From Guyanagaster necrorhizus (lineage: Eukaryota > Basidiomycota > Agaricomycetes > Agaricales > Physalacriaceae): DNA of 64,000 nt. The notes under the pieces were generated by a model, which saw only the letters and a list, made by a program, of their open reading frames with translations, did no database searches and was not told the origin of the DNA. Positions 44,268 to 56,820 of this stretch are shown in pieces (the stretch's first letter is position 1; every line of letters starts with the position of its first letter). The position numbers and the translations under genes are program-made. Location of the stretch: the NCBI RefSeq assembly GCF_019112545.1, contig NW_025064892.1, forward strand, positions 186,001 through 250,000. The letters run 5' to 3'.

Positions 44268-45505
44268 TCAGAATCGCAAGATACCACGTTCATAGAGCAG
44301 TGGAAATGCCTGCCTCACCCTACCTCGGATGCCTTCGTCTTCGCAACCATCAGACTGTAAATACTCATCACTGAGAATAACGTCCCGGAGACGAAGAGTC
44401 GGCGAAAGAGCTGCGTCAAGCTGATTCCAGCTGGACATTTCCAGAAGGCACTGATCATGATCGTGCTCGGAAACCCCAGACTTTTTATGAAAAGTCACTG
44501 TAATGGTCCGAAGGAAGCTGTCTGAGACTTGGCGGAAGTATGTCGCCCACCAGAGTGGTACCTCCAATGGGGCGTACATGCCATACGATTTGGAGGATAG
44601 TGGGAAGGGTTGGAAATGTATATGGGGAAGACGTCCGAGTTGTATGGGATTCAGGGTAGGCGTGAGGTCGCCGTCGGCTCCTGTGAATGGTTAATATAAG
44701 AAGAGAAGGGCCGGAGAACAAATAGACACATACGAAAACTCTGAGTGTCCCAATGCAGCGCTAGGGTATCAAGAGAGAGGTTTCCTGCTATCTTAGACAC
44801 GGCTAAAACTTCGTCCCAAGATTCTACAAGCACAGATAACTCCCGAAGAGCCGAAAAAGTGATCTCCCGAAGAGAGTCTAGTACGTGTAGACTCCCTAGG
44901 CATACCAACGAAAGGGACTCGACGGATGGTAAGCGAATCTTAGGCGAATCTGGACTCCGATTTGGTGATTCACGGCTGACATAAATATTCCGAAGGCTAA
45001 TGGCCTTGACGAGCGACCCTTCAAATAGTGTGAGAGCCCAAACGGAAGTAAATGTTTCCCGTATACCGTCCAATGTGGCGTGTACGAGATTTGGCATGCG
45101 GAATGCCTGGCGCAAAACATCTTCCATTCGGGCCACCTCTCGCCAAGGCATAGTGTTGAAGTCGAATATGATGCTGTTTAAATTGGAGAGTAGGGGTAAC
45201 AAGACAGATAGCTGGTTGGAAGAAGATATGATCCATTGCTGAGATCGCCGTGTCGCCGTGTCGACTACCTCGAGGTGCTTCGTGAAATTGGCAAGACGTA
45301 GTGAGGATGAGATGACCTGCTGGAATAGTACTAGCAGGTTCCGGTTAGTGAGCCTGACATGTCGAAATAATGAGCGCTGGCTGGCTGAGGTCCACGATTG
45401 GCGAACGACTGCACACGCTTGGAGAGTCTCTTGATCATCTCCAATGCTGTCGATGATGTGATCGACGAGTTCCTGTGGAAGAACGCACATTACATCCATG
45501 GCCAT
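44268..45505 (-). CDS. F-box-like protein (agaric F-box/LRR type)
   Basis: F-box proteins recruit substrates to SCF ubiquitin ligases via Skp1. Start ATG 45505: MAMDVMCVLPQELVDHIIDS, then IGDDQETLQACAVVRQSWTS and ASQRSLFRHV, the degenerate N-terminal F-box of this family. Leucine-rich segments follow (LPLLSNLNSIIFDFNTMP; MPNLVHATLDGI; KIRLPSVESLSLVCLG; ALRELSVLVESWDEVLAV). One intron (GTATGT donor, about 44690-44735) joins SLDTLALHWDTQSF to RADGDLTPTLNPIQLGRL, and the protein ends LLYERGILRF. About 395 aa. It appears intact, unlike the relic at 25095-25496. Confidence 0.8.
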
Positions 45506-48013
45506 GGCTATAAAAGCAGCTGAGAACCTTTCGAGGAGAATAATGAGCCAGAAGACCTAGTAATGCCAGGCCACTTACGAAGATGCGTAGAAGGGATGAA
45601 ACGGTGGTAGAAGAGCAAAACGAAGGGCCTATTTATGAGCGTCCCGTGGCTTTAAGCTTTACGTTTGAGTGTGGGTTGGACTGTCGGAAAGCTTGGTGCC
45701 GAAATAGCAACGCGACACCCCGGACAAGGCCGTGCGGATGTGGCGAGAGGAAGCACGGTGAGGGACAAGCGCTGACTTGCACTAAGGATAGATCTGATTA
45801 TAAGTAAATCAGTACTCCTTACCTTGTTCGTCGAAGTATATATTTCTCGGTGATTTCCTTTGATGTGAGGGTTTCAACAGCGATGGTCGTATATAGACGC
45901 TCGCTACCCACGACTGCAGTTGCACACAGTAGAGAAATATTGAAATGGCGTGTTCTTCCATCAAAAAATGTCGAGCACTTTGTGCGCCTGTTTGAATGAA
46001 CGAGTCCAAATTTGATAAAAATGACATGATATGTAAGAAAAAAAGAGGAAGCCAGACCTTTGTGTTCGAATTTGGTGACATACGCCCGACTCATGGATGC
46101 AAGACGGCGAAAAACCTCAATTATGCAGGAGATATGCCGGTGGTAGTGCACATGTAATGGTGGTAGAAAGGAAACCGGCTGAAAATGGGATATACATTTC
46201 CGGTGTTTATCCAGGTTGCCGCCATAACTTGTAAGTACTGTACTACTAGCCTCATCAATGACATCAATGGTACACGGCCGTTTCCTCTGCGCCTCCTGCT
46301 TTTTTCTCTTTTAACGTTAAAAATCTGTCTCCTGTCGCGCCCAGTCAATAATACTGGCAACAGATGAGCGTCGTTACCCCATGACGCGTCAGATGTGCTG
46401 ATCTTGGGCTGGTTCTTGACTGACGCGTTGACAGATTATGCTAGGGTATATTTCAACTTTGCCCCATGTTTCTATAAGTACAGAAAGAATTCTGCCAGCA
46501 GACCCTTGCTGCTACCCTGCGCCGCTGTGCCATTCGTCTCGTATCTCCATCCCGGGCCTCGCGGTGTACCCGAATCTCCCTTATTGCGGTCGGAAACATC
46601 TTGAATCAGCGTCTGCGGTCCTGGCGCCCAATGGCATTGAATGTTGCTCAACTTTGATCTTCCTGCGGTGTTCTAGCCTTCGTCCAACGATGGTAAGTAA
46701 CATTTTATATCGCGGCTTTTCGTCTCGTCCTTGGCACGTAAGGAACGGTTTGCCCGATCTTTGAATGAAGAGCGCTTTGGCCGATGTGTCGCCCATCCCT
46801 TGAGAACTTTGATCGTTTCTCGACGAAAATTTCACGACTTCGAGGCAGGTACGACCCCGCCTTGCTGCCGCAAGGACCATGCACTCAGACCGATTGAGGT
46901 ACGTCCCATATAATAGACCCTTGAAGAGTCCTTCGGATACCCTGATCATTTTTCTGATGTTCTTACGCTAGTCGTCGCTTGGGTTTTCTTCCTGGACTAA
47001 TGCAAGCATCGTGCAAGTCTGCGGTCCACGGCTGCTTGTAAGACATTGAGCCCGAAAGGCTTGTCCGTTTATCTTTCAAGTTGACCGACCAGCGTATCTC
47101 CCTCCACGTACAACCTGGTTGAGGTGTGCACCCTCTTTCTGCCTTGCCGCAACAGGCTCTCTTGATATCACATTATGGATAATAATACCGTCCGTCCTCA
47201 AAATATTCGGTGCGTTGCCATGCTGTTTTGCCATTGGAATGCGCCATCGTAAAGAAACGGATTACAAAGTAACCAAGTAACCACCAAACTTTGTGGACCA
47301 GCACTACGATGTCTTGGTCTCGGGATCTAGTGTATACATGCTGCACGGTTGACGGCGACCTCACCCAATGGAAATGCAGCGGCGGCACGACTTCAAGCCA
47401 AAGTCCACGCGATACAGATGCAAGTTCCGCGAGTATCTAATAAATGGCTTGCCAGGCTAACGCAACTATCCGATATTCCGGATCGGACATTGATAAACGG
47501 ATACTTAGTCCTCCTCCGTGTGCTTCTGTCCTGCTGTGTGTCGCATTCGTAAACACTGGAGGCCAGAATGGCACTGAAGATCTGGGACCTGGAATGGTGC
47601 TTAATTGTCAGAATCCGGGTTTCTTTGAGGTCTGTCGCCATCGCGATACATTTTCTTAGGCTCACATCAGATCCGGTGTTTGAGGATCATGGGTTATCCC
47701 TTTCAATTCTTCTTTTCGTATACTAAAGAAACTAACTTGCCTGTCGATAGGTACCTACACTAATTCCCATGTATGTGCTCCATTCATAATATCAACCGTA
47801 AAAGCCTTGATGTTTCATGAAGTTTTTTTAGCACCGAAAATGCCCAAATCGAAAGTCCTAGAGAGCATTGTAGTATCAGCTTCGGAAACTGAACAAAGGT
47901 GAAACCGAAACTAGCCTTTGCCCAACTGCTGCACTGAATCACTGGCTGGCGTAAATATCATCGGCTGGCGGATAATCAACACCAACGTTTCATGCTTGCT
48001 AGATAGACCTTAC
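45506..48013. other. 2.5-kb region without a supported gene
   Basis: Several open frames of 60-120 codons overlap on both strands; none shows a domain or a convincing intron chain. GT-rich donors such as GGTAAGTAAC near 46691 may mark a non-coding or unrecognised spliced transcript. Confidence 0.4.
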
Positions 48014-48415
48014 TCACAAGAGTGATAGGGTGATATCCCCACGTATCTTCGCCTTTATCGTCATATCTATCTCCAGATGGAGCTCTATTCTCAGCTTCAC
48101 TACTTTCGGCTTTCTGCTAACTCTTCTGCCCCCAGGTCTTTCCGAACATATTTCCTCACGACCTCTTGGGATAGGCACCGGTGCTTCTTCGACCTCTGAC
48201 TCAGATTGATCACTGTGCCCAGAGTCCGAAGAGGCTGCACTTGATATAGAGATTGCCCGCAATGCATCAGCCCCGACGACACCCGCACGGCGCCGCCGTC
48301 GACGAAAACTTGAAGAAGATGATGACACCGATGAAGCGTCAGAATTGTAGTCGTGATTCTTAGGTGCAGGAGAAGGGTCGCGAGAAGGAAATTGGATAGT
48401 GGACGCCTGTGACAT
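48014..48415 (-). CDS. Small Ser/Arg-rich protein with conserved C-terminal LSLL tail
   Basis: Start ATG 48415, single exon, 133 aa. The N-terminal half is disordered (SSVSSSSSSFRRRRRRAGVV; SSAASSDSGHSDQSESEVEE). The C-terminal part is amphipathic: VVKLRIELHLEIDMTIKAKI, RGDITLSLL. This layout (Ser/Arg-rich head, alternating hydrophobic/charged strand-like segment, terminal GDxTLSLL) recurs in agarics as a small family of unknown function. The stop is followed directly by GAGTAAG, but an extension by splicing looks unlikely because the tail is complete. Confidence 0.6.
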   Translation of the reverse strand: MSQASTIQFPSRDPSPAPKNHDYNSDASSVSSSSSSFRRRRRRAGVVGADALRAISISSAASSDSGHSDQSESEVEEAPVPIPRGREEICSERPGGRRVSRKPKVVKLRIELHLEIDMTIKAKIRGDITLSLL

Positions 48416-49483
48416 GATCCTGGGGGTTTTGACGTGGGTCCTGGGCCTTATAAACAGCCATCGAACGTCACGAGAGATTTGGAACTAAGTTCACAGTAAT
48501 TTGTGCGACGATTTGATCTTAACCGGCTGCCTGGGAGTCGTAACTTAACCAATTCGGGAGAATTTTACCACCCGAATCGTCACGTTCCAGCTTGAATTTG
48601 AACATGATGTATGGAAATGGACTGGAACTTCGGAGAGTCGAGTAATCCAGGCCTGAAGTATTCCTAGACCGGTCTTTATATGGCTGCGAACTTGCTGATT
48701 TGGGGTGACGGTAACGGCAATCGAAGTTATTCAAAAAATGGAAACGTAATATTGCGTATCCATAATGTCGTCGATTTGCGCTTTGGCGACTACAATTGAC
48801 GATATTGCTAGTGGAGATTATTGATTTTGAATGTCCTAGGCGTATTTCTTTGACCAGGTCCTTCAACAGAAGAAACTGTATAGGCAAGTCTGATGCCTCG
48901 AGGCAATTCATTCCGATCAGCTTCCGGTCGCACACTGGCAGAACTGCGTTGGAAGGTGCTGGAAGATGCTGGAAGGCGCTACGTTTTCTGCGACGGTTTC
49001 CGTTGTCAGCATTATTGTCAGAGGCGACGCTGACAACCACCGAAGCAACGAGCGTTCTGAACCGCCTCGCTCTCACGATACGGTTCCACGGACCCACATC
49101 CACTGATTAATGAAGCGCTGGTAATCACTGACACCTTGCCAAACCCGTGCTACTGTCTTGGTCTCCGCTGTGCTTTGTTCGACTTTCAGAACAACGTAAT
49201 GGGGGGTGGCGGATTGATGGATGATGGTATCAGATTCATTGCGCTTAATTCCTGGGCTTAAAAACGCTGCGTACTGGCATGATGATTGATCTTCTGGTGG
49301 ATAGCAGTGGGAAAAGCAACGCACGTCTATGATTGGTGATCGGAGTAGCGTTAATCAGGGTTCGTCGGAAGCTCTCTTCCATCAGGAAATCGTTCGTTCT
49401 ACGAACTGCGAATGAATATGGATGGTGTACCATCGATCGAAAAGGGCTAATGAAATTTAAGGATTTTGCGTAGCTTGGGTGGA
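48416..49483. other. 1.1-kb region without a firmly supported gene
   Basis: A 194-codon minus-strand frame (48519-49103) is open but begins with GTG, its first ATG is about 60 codons in, and it has no motif. A small imperfect repeat of a GGAAGGTGCT-like unit lies at about 48951-48980. I treat the stretch as non-coding. Confidence 0.4.
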
Positions 49484-51125
49484 TTACGATGTAAATGGAT
49501 TACAGTGGCAGACAGCTCCTCTTACAGCAAAACTCATTATACTCCCAACCGCAAGCCCTAGGATCAGGCAGAAATTCGCCACCGTAGCCGCCACATCTAT
49601 ATCCTCCCTCGTCTTCAATCTATCGTTGTTCTCGAGAGAAGGTGCAGACATCATGCACATACTTGACACGTAGCCATTCGAAAGTGCGAAAAGGAATAAT
49701 ATCAGCATAAAGATAAAGTCCGAATTTATTATTGGGGTATAAGCGGACGACGATGGACGCTGGACGTTGCACATGAGGAACAGAGGCACAAACAGAGTGC
49801 GGGCGAAAGAAAACGTAAGAAGTCGTTTGGCGGACCAGGTCAGTAGTCGGGGGAAAGAGCAGACATATCGTCCACAGAAGTCACCTACGCCGAAGACGAA
49901 AAAGTGGATTGCGCTAAAAAGAAGAGGATGCATTGACGGATTGGTGGGTGCGACGGACGTAGTTATGGGAGGGAAAACAGCCTAGTGCGCAGAGCATAAT
50001 CAATAACATCCGAACATGACGGTGATTTTACTCACGAGAGTGACGACAAAAACATAAGCAACGGCCACTTCATAAATCATATTTGCCTTTGCGATTCTGA
50101 GTATCTTTCGATTCCCCTCCGACGCGTCTTGACGTCCTCGGGATACTAGACCCTGTGCCTCCTCACCATCTATTTCGTCGGCATCCGTCTTGGCGCGTGC
50201 CTCTAGTGAGCCGGCAACCGTCTTGTAAACAGGCATGTTCGTTAGCCAAACTTGGGCGCAGACACTTGCAAGAAGGAACAATGTTGACAGGCCAAAGAAT
50301 ACAAATGCGGATCGTTCCTCTGCTTCTCCGTGACCTCCAGTGGGCACACTCGACACCTTAGCCTCCGAGTCTCTTCGGACTGAAGCAAGTGCACTCAATA
50401 CCTGCACACCGCTAACCACCACGGCGACACCAGCCTGCCCCGACATCATAGGCTGCACGGCGGTAGGGCCAAAAAGTGACGCAATCGCTATACATGAAGT
50501 TTGCAGGTATGAACCAAAGGCCGCTTGAGCAATGCCGTTGAGCAACACAAAGGCGAAGAAAAAGCCAGCAGTTGTATGTATATACGTGCTGAATGTGAGG
50601 AGAGATGTCAGGGTTGATAGGCACAGAAGCGATACCATGATTTGACGCGAAGGGGCGTTCTGAGGTGTGCGATTAAGAGGCAGATCCTGTGACCTTATGG
50701 ATATACGCACCTTCTTTGATGTTGCCGTAGCATGAGCCAGGAAGATTGAGTTGGATGCGGTGAACGATGTGGAGAGGTATGAGCTGAATGTGGCCTTGAT
50801 TGATGACGTAGACAGCCTCGCCATGAAATAAGGCGTGGCAGTTATCATTACTACCCAGTCCTCAGGTCAACCAATCACTCGAAATGCTCGCTAACGCACC
50901 ATTCCAAGGCAGCAGCACCGCGCAGCCCAGAATGAAAAATATCCAGCGCACGCGGGCATCCACATGTGTGAAATGAGGATGTGCTAACTCGTGTGCAGCA
51001 TCTGGGTCTCCTTCGTCCTCCATTTCAAAGCCTGACTCTGCAGGCAGTACTGGATGCGACGCCAGCGGTACTTGAGGGATAGCGTGGTACAATGCTTCGG
51101 GGCTGCGAGAGCGAAGGGAGGACAT
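49484..51125 (-). CDS. Equilibrative nucleoside transporter (ENT / FUN26-like)
   Basis: ENT proteins are 11-TM facilitators for nucleosides; yeast Fun26 is vacuolar. Start ATG 51125: MSSLRSRSPEALYHAIPQVP. The N-terminal cytosolic segment leads to TM1 VRWIFFILGCAVLLPWN, which carries the conserved PWN. After an intron come VMITATPYFM, GFFFAFVLLNGIAQAAFGSY, ASLFGPTAVQPMMSGQAGVA and VFFGLSTLFLLASVCAQVW. A long hydrophilic loop between the two bundles follows (LEARAKTDADEIDGEEAQG). The next TMs are VAVAYVFVVTL, then after an intron VFPPITTSV, and FVFGVGDFCGRYV, the ENT signature GDxxGR. It ends ILGLAVGSIMSFAVRG and TAA at 49484-49486. Three exons. Family assignment is firm. Confidence 0.9.
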
Positions 51126-51325
51126 GGTGGTACGGCGTGAAGGATTAGGACTTCACAGAGACTGCAGATATCTGAATTTCCATTTCGGGCCGCCTGCAGG
51201 AGACAGACAGAATGGTAAAATCTCTACAGTGTTCTATTATGGATACAGTAAGATGTGAGCCTGTTCAAGTATCCTTCGATTCTTGCCAGAACAATATTTC
51301 TATTGAAAAAAACTAGAGATATCGC

Positions 51326-52580
51326 TCAAGCATCGACTCCCCCGGGGACAATCTGGTTGACTGCATCCGACAAAACCATATCCGTAAGACGCTGCCTTAT
51401 CTTCATGTCTTTCCTGGCTTTTCTCTTGGCCTTCCTCTCTTGCTTCAAGTTTGCGAACGACTGCCGCATTGCCACCTTGTCTTTCCTCTCCAGCTCTAGG
51501 CGCTCTTTCCACTTGAATGTCGCATCAGCCCTTGCTTGCTCTTTAGTTCGGCCAAAGAGATGCTTCTGCTCCCTCTGTACCATCTCCGCAAGCAGTGTCT
51601 TCTTATACGCCTGATATGCTTTCCAGCGTTCGTGGCGTTTGGCGAACGAATGGGGATTTGTGAGCTCTTTCTCCAAGAAGAGCTCCGCGGGTGGTTGAGT
51701 ATCCCCATACGTCGTAGATAGGCCAGCATTGAACATTGCAAAGAGATACTCGCTTTCCGATGGGGCCGGAGGGAGATAAGATCGATGGGAGGTGTTAAAG
51801 GGTGGGGGTTGATATGTCACTTTCATGACTTCGTCTTTTGGAGTGTCGTAGTACGCGCTCGCTAAACAGACCCCTCAGATGAATCATAATGCAGAGAGAA
51901 AGTTGCTCACGTTCAGCATATTTTGGCTGTTCTCGGACTGGCCAGGGTATGGGAACCCTTTTCCCGCGAAGCTGAGGAACTGAGGGGGTTGTTTTCACTG
52001 CATAACGATTCCAATGGAACCGTTTGAGGTATGTGCTCCAGACGGGCTCAGAGGTACCAATGCGCTGCGCAAATACACTGAATGACGTTAAATACTAAGC
52101 GCACCCGGACAGAAAGTAACGTACCGACGCGTCTGTGCCTCTATTGTGCCTGGTTCTGGAGGGAATTCATAGTCGCCGACAAAGAGCTGACATCTTGAGT
52201 AATGGTAATTTTTGCCGCGTGTTCCTCCTTCTTGCTGGAGAGCGGCCACGGTTAGTACATGCAAAAATGTCGAATAGAGGACAAGAACTCACGTCACCCT
52301 CAGTAGGCTTGAGAAAGACCTGATTGCTCAGCTTGTTAATAGCATGGACAGAATGCAAGGTGTCATTCCTGTCGCCACGTATACGAATCTGGTCACCGGG
52401 CACAATGTTCCAATACTTGATTCTGTCAGCGGAGTGGACGACCTTGGCTCTTCGTTGGTCCGCTTCAGCAGCTTTGCGTTTCAGCCAGGACCTGTCGACT
52501 TGAATCAAATGCCGAAAATTTGTTGTCCAAGGATTATTAGTTGTCGCCTTGGTTACTTCTTGCCATCGAAGGCGAGGCAT
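51326..52580 (-). CDS. MRPL40: Mitochondrial large-subunit ribosomal protein uL24m
   Basis: Start ATG 52580: MPRLRWQEVTKATTNNPWTT. The KOW motif is RIKYWNIVPGDQIRIRGDRN, followed by TLHSVHAINKLSNQVFLKPT. Short exons then give GKNYHYSRCQLFVGDYEFPP and VFAQRIGTSEPVWSTYLKRF, PIPWPVREQPKY and SAYYDTPKDEVMKVTYQPPP. The long C-terminal extension is helical and basic (HERWKAYQAYKKTLLAEMVQ; LKQERKAKRKARKDMKIR), as in fungal uL24m. Stop at 51326. Four introns. It is divergent from TYR1 with only 138 bp between starts. Confidence 0.86.
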
Positions 52581-52718
52581 AGCGAGGAGGGAAACGAACA
52601 GACGCGCCGGAAAAGGAAAAGGGCAAAATCGAAAGTTTGGCTTTGTCGTCTAAAAGGCTCCAGAATATTAATTTAAGAAATCTGGCTCTTCGACCCTACT
52701 CACCGCGACTCGTTCAGG

Positions 52719-54428
52719 ATGCCATTTTCTTCGAATGTCGATCCAAGTTCTCCCGTTGACCAGCAGCCCACCATAGGAATCATTGGTATGGGATTAATGG
52801 GCTCTATGTATACCAATAGGCTTTCGGCAGCGGGCTGGAAAAAGTTCGTCTCTTGATACGCTATATATACCATCGCTCATTAATCTTATGAACAGAATCC
52901 ATGTATGTGACCAACGACAGAACTACGAATCTCTACAAGAAAGGTATCACGGTGCGTAGCATGGTGCTAGGTATCCAACAACCTCTGATACAGTTTCCCA
53001 GACATTCCTGGAGTAACTGTTTATCAAGATGGCCATGGCGTCTCGCGTTCATCCGACTTTATAATGTACTCTGTCGAAGCAGAGTTTGTTGACCGTGTCG
53101 TTGCTGAGTACGGGCCTTGTGAGTCTGGGAAGACCCCTACGTCTCGGACCGCAGAACCGAATCACCGCTGATGCAAGCAAATTAGCAACGAAACTCAATG
53201 CTATCGTCGCTGGCCAGACCTCAGTGAAGGCCCCGGAAAAAGCAGCTTTTGAAAAGTATTTACCCCCTGACACCTCAATTGTGTCCTGTCATTCATTACA
53301 CGGCCCAACCGTTAATCCTGTCGGACAGCCCTTGGTGAGCCTGTCTTTCTAATAAGTGTACAACGATGGCTGACCCCATATTAGGTTCTCATCAAACATC
53401 GAGCACCCGATTCTGCACTTTTGCTCGTCGAGAATATCCTTCGATGTTTCGGATCTCGTTATGTGTATCTATCTTATGATGAACACGATATCGTTACTGC
53501 GAATACGCAAGCTGTTACTCATATGGCCTTTTTGAGGTAAGCTGGATTGCTATGCTGAGTTCGAGGCCAATGAACTCAGTACACCAACAGTATGGGAACG
53601 GCATGGGCTTGCAGCGCTGCCTATCCTTGGGAACAAGGTCTTTATGTTGGTGGAATAGAGACCGTCAAGGTCAACCTCGCTCTTCGGATTTTTAGCAATG
53701 CATGGCATGTCTATGCGGGGCTAGCCATCATGAATCCACAAGCCAGAGAACAGATAAACCAGTATGCTCAAAGTGCGACCGAGCTATTTAAGATGATGGT
53801 GGAAGCTGGAACTGCCGGCACGAATGGAGGCGAATCAGCCGCAGAACGAGAGAGAAAGCTCAGAGACAGGGTAGAGTGGGGCCGTAGGATCGTCTTTGGG
53901 ATCGAAGGAAACGGCGAGGGTACGCAGAAGAAAAGACGTCACCCTATACTCCTCTCCGAAGCATTGCTAGATCGCTTTAGTCTTGGCCGGATACCTGTGA
54001 ATGAAGACTCCAGCGGATCAGCATACAAAACTGGGTACCGGCCTAACTCCCATCTTTCTCTGCTTGCCATGGTTGACTGCTGGGCTCATTTAAATATCAA
54101 ACCCTTCCTCCATTTATCACTTGCGGCGACACCTTTATTTAGGCTGTTTTTGGGTGTCGCGGAGCATTTATTCCTCTCTTCGTCCTTACTGGAAGCCGCC
54201 ATTCATTCGGCCATTTATGACACATGGCACCGCTCCGACGATCTTGAATTCGTGGTCGCCGCGCGGGGGTGGAGTCAGTGTGTCCGCTTTGGTAGTTTTG
54301 AGGTTTACAGGCAGCGGTTTGACGAGACAAGACAGTTTTTCGAAGGGAGGTTTGCAGAAGCCGGCGTGCTAGGAAGCGAAATGATTAAAACGGTCATGGA
54401 GAGCAAGGTTGAAGAAGACGAGAACTGA
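52719..54428 (+). CDS. TYR1: Prephenate dehydrogenase (NADP+)
   Basis: Tyr1 converts prephenate to 4-hydroxyphenylpyruvate in tyrosine synthesis. Start ATG 52719: MPFSSNVDPSSPVDQQ, then the nucleotide-binding TIGIIGMGLMGSMYTNRLSA. Spliced exons give IHVCDQRQNYESLQER, then DIPGVTVYQDGHGVSRSSDF and YSVEAEFVDRVVAEYGP. An intron ending in ATTAG joins to STKLNAIVAGQTSVKAPEKA. Next are SIVSCHSLHGPTVNPVGQPL, VENILRCFGSRYVYLSYDEH, MGTAWACSAAYPWEQGLYVG and the all-helical C-terminal half (LALRIFSNAWHVYAGLAIMN; RYRPNSHLSLLAMVD-like segment; FEVYRQRFDETRQFFEGRFA). TGA ends at 54428. A decayed copy of its 3' end lies at 60555-60900. Confidence 0.92.
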
Positions 54429-56820
54429 CAGTGATGAGAGTCTTAGCGCAACTCACAGTGATATAGTATTGACTCTGACTTCAGTACTGCATCAATTTCT
54501 CTCTTTACAACTTCGTGCCATGAGCTCCGACACTAGTCCGACATCGATATGCGCACCGCTCTCTATGGCGCACTCGACCAAATTTTTGCCCAAGCTGTTG
54601 ACCAGAACCTCGATGAAAAGTTGTTGAGGCTTTCGGTGTCGCAGTTCGCAAATGTCTACCCAATGCTCATAACGTGCATGCCAAGAAAGGCCCAGCTATA
54701 CCTTCGAATGGCTTTTATGGTCTTCTTGCTCAGCGTCGACCCTCTTATCGACTCCATCCCGGCCAGTTTGCCGATGGTCCCCAGTGGATCAACGCAGCTT
54801 AGTGCCAGCGGGGAGCCGATTCAATTATTTAATAAAAACTGCCAGGAACCTCGCACTTGCTAATTTTGGTGCCCGTCGTCCATCAGAAGATCCGTCTTTA
54901 GGAGGTGCGTTACAGTTGGACATAACGTACGACATTCTAAATACGATCTTTCAGATTTCACGAAATCCTGTACTATTCCAACCATAGATAACGACAAGAA
55001 CGAACAGTAATATCAAGAGACTCGAGCTGAAGCTAGTGAGGTATGCGAGAGAGCATGAGAATTTCAAACATAACTCCGAAGTCCAAAAATGGAGTGGCCA
55101 GCAGGGTTTCTTCCTCCTTTGCCATCATTGTCGCATCCCGTTCGTGCTCTCCTCAGCGTGATAGTTCTCTAAGCGCTGCGTCTTCATGACTACACAGCAA
55201 GAGATGTATTATAGGAGGATTTGGTTGAGAGGCCTCATATATCATCGACTGGCAAGGTGCAAGGATATTGGTACGCCAGAGGTTTCTCGTTGCTAGGCCT
55301 TCAAGAGGACGTTCCAATCGTCTCTGGCAGGCATTATCGAACTTAAATGGCCCTGCAGCCTACGACGAATGGATTTTCTCCGTGAGCCTGAAACGTTGTA
55401 CGACCACGATAATTCCGCTATTTAGTGGACCGCTTGAGTGCCTGCAACGGTTCCTTAGAAGCCACAGGCTTCGATTCGAGGATGAAGAAGGACTTCTGTG
55501 CTCAAAGTTGACGCATAACTTCCTTGCGGTGCAGAGTCAGAAAATCGCTTTTTGATATATCCGGCAAGAAGAGTTCATCCAGAGTATAGTCTACACCGTA
55601 AGAACATTGGAATTTTGTGTGTCTGAACCGCTTATGAACTACTACCTCATTACAGGACGGACTTCCTCAAGTTTCTACGATACCCCGGTATACGACGCCT
55701 ACTGATCACCTGTATCCATAGATGTTCGTGCAGGTACTGAGGATCGAAGAGCCATGTCGCCTTTAATATTGGCTACCGCTAGCGGATTCTCCTAAGAGGG
55801 TTGTTATTGTACCAGATAGTGAGTTTCTCCTTTCTAAGGTTTTCTGTTTCTTTCACATGTTATTGATGCGGACTTATGTACGCCATGCCCTGCAAATGAG
55901 ATCACTAATAATCTGGACACTCTGTGGACGTTTCAGTTGATATCATGGCAAAGGTCGAAAGGGTACTCTGATAAGATTTATTTCACTGATGTACCTATAT
56001 TTGACGCGTCATTCACGATCTACTTTGTGGGTTCAGACGCGTCTTCCATTATAAAGCTCTCCTACTGATCATCTGTAGTATAGGATGTGCGATTGATGCG
56101 TGCTGAACCGAAAACGAACGCGTGAATTCGACACTCCGCCGTGACATATCCAACTCTGGCTCATAGCGGGTGCCGTTTTACGGGAGCCACGTTTTATGTG
56201 AGATTCGGGTCATTAGCACACTTTCTGGCACGAACCTGAACGTGATAAATAGCGAAGATTCTTTCGGCGAATCAAAACTGAAAGGATATCCACTATGTTC
56301 TCAGTCCAGTGGGTCCTCTACGTGACGGACGCGTTTGCTCTTCATAAATTGCGATCGTCGATAGCCGTTGCGCTTACGGGGCGGCTCTAACTGAAGACTC
56401 ATGAGATAGCTCTGTGGTTGGATTTCATTCCTGAAGTCGTTTGCACCACAGCTTTCACCTCTATGTGTTTTTCCATAATTTCCATAATCACAGACGATTC
56501 CCCGATGAAGAAGAATTTCCTAATGCAGGAGGTATAATCTCGACAAGAAGTCACCTTGTTTGCTTTGATGCCGTGATCGCGCATGGGGTATTCTATAGTT
56601 CAATCCATGTGAATAGGCCACAACAAAGCGACGGATTCGAAGTTTCTTCTCGTCATTGGCCATTGTCCCTGCGTACACCAAAGCTTGCTGGACCTCGTCC
56701 ACCCTCCCTATTAAAGCGTTCTCATGAATCTCTAAATACGGCCACTGCATGATACCCTCTCCCCCCTCGCTCCTTTCCTCGGACAATACCGTATTTGCTC
56801 CGTTATCTTCTACGCCAGTC
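54429..56820. other. 2.4-kb region without a firmly supported gene
   Basis: Just after TYR1, plus-strand frames at 54549-54863 (RTALYGALDQIFAQAVDQNL, RLSVSQFANVYP) and 54784-54987 (GALQLDITYDILNTIFQISR) look helical and may be exons of an unrecognised small gene. A third frame at 55268-55555 has no motif. From 55560 to 56820 I see only short scattered frames. Confidence 0.4.

Noticed and set aside
46438..46949. Overlapping 108- and 122-codon frames on both strands
   Set aside because: Mutually exclusive frames, no domain, no family resemblance, and no consistent splice chain.
48519..49103. 194-codon open frame on the minus strand
   Set aside because: It opens with GTG, its first ATG is about 60 codons in, and there is no domain, signal or intron pattern. 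The opposite strand is open over part of it as well.
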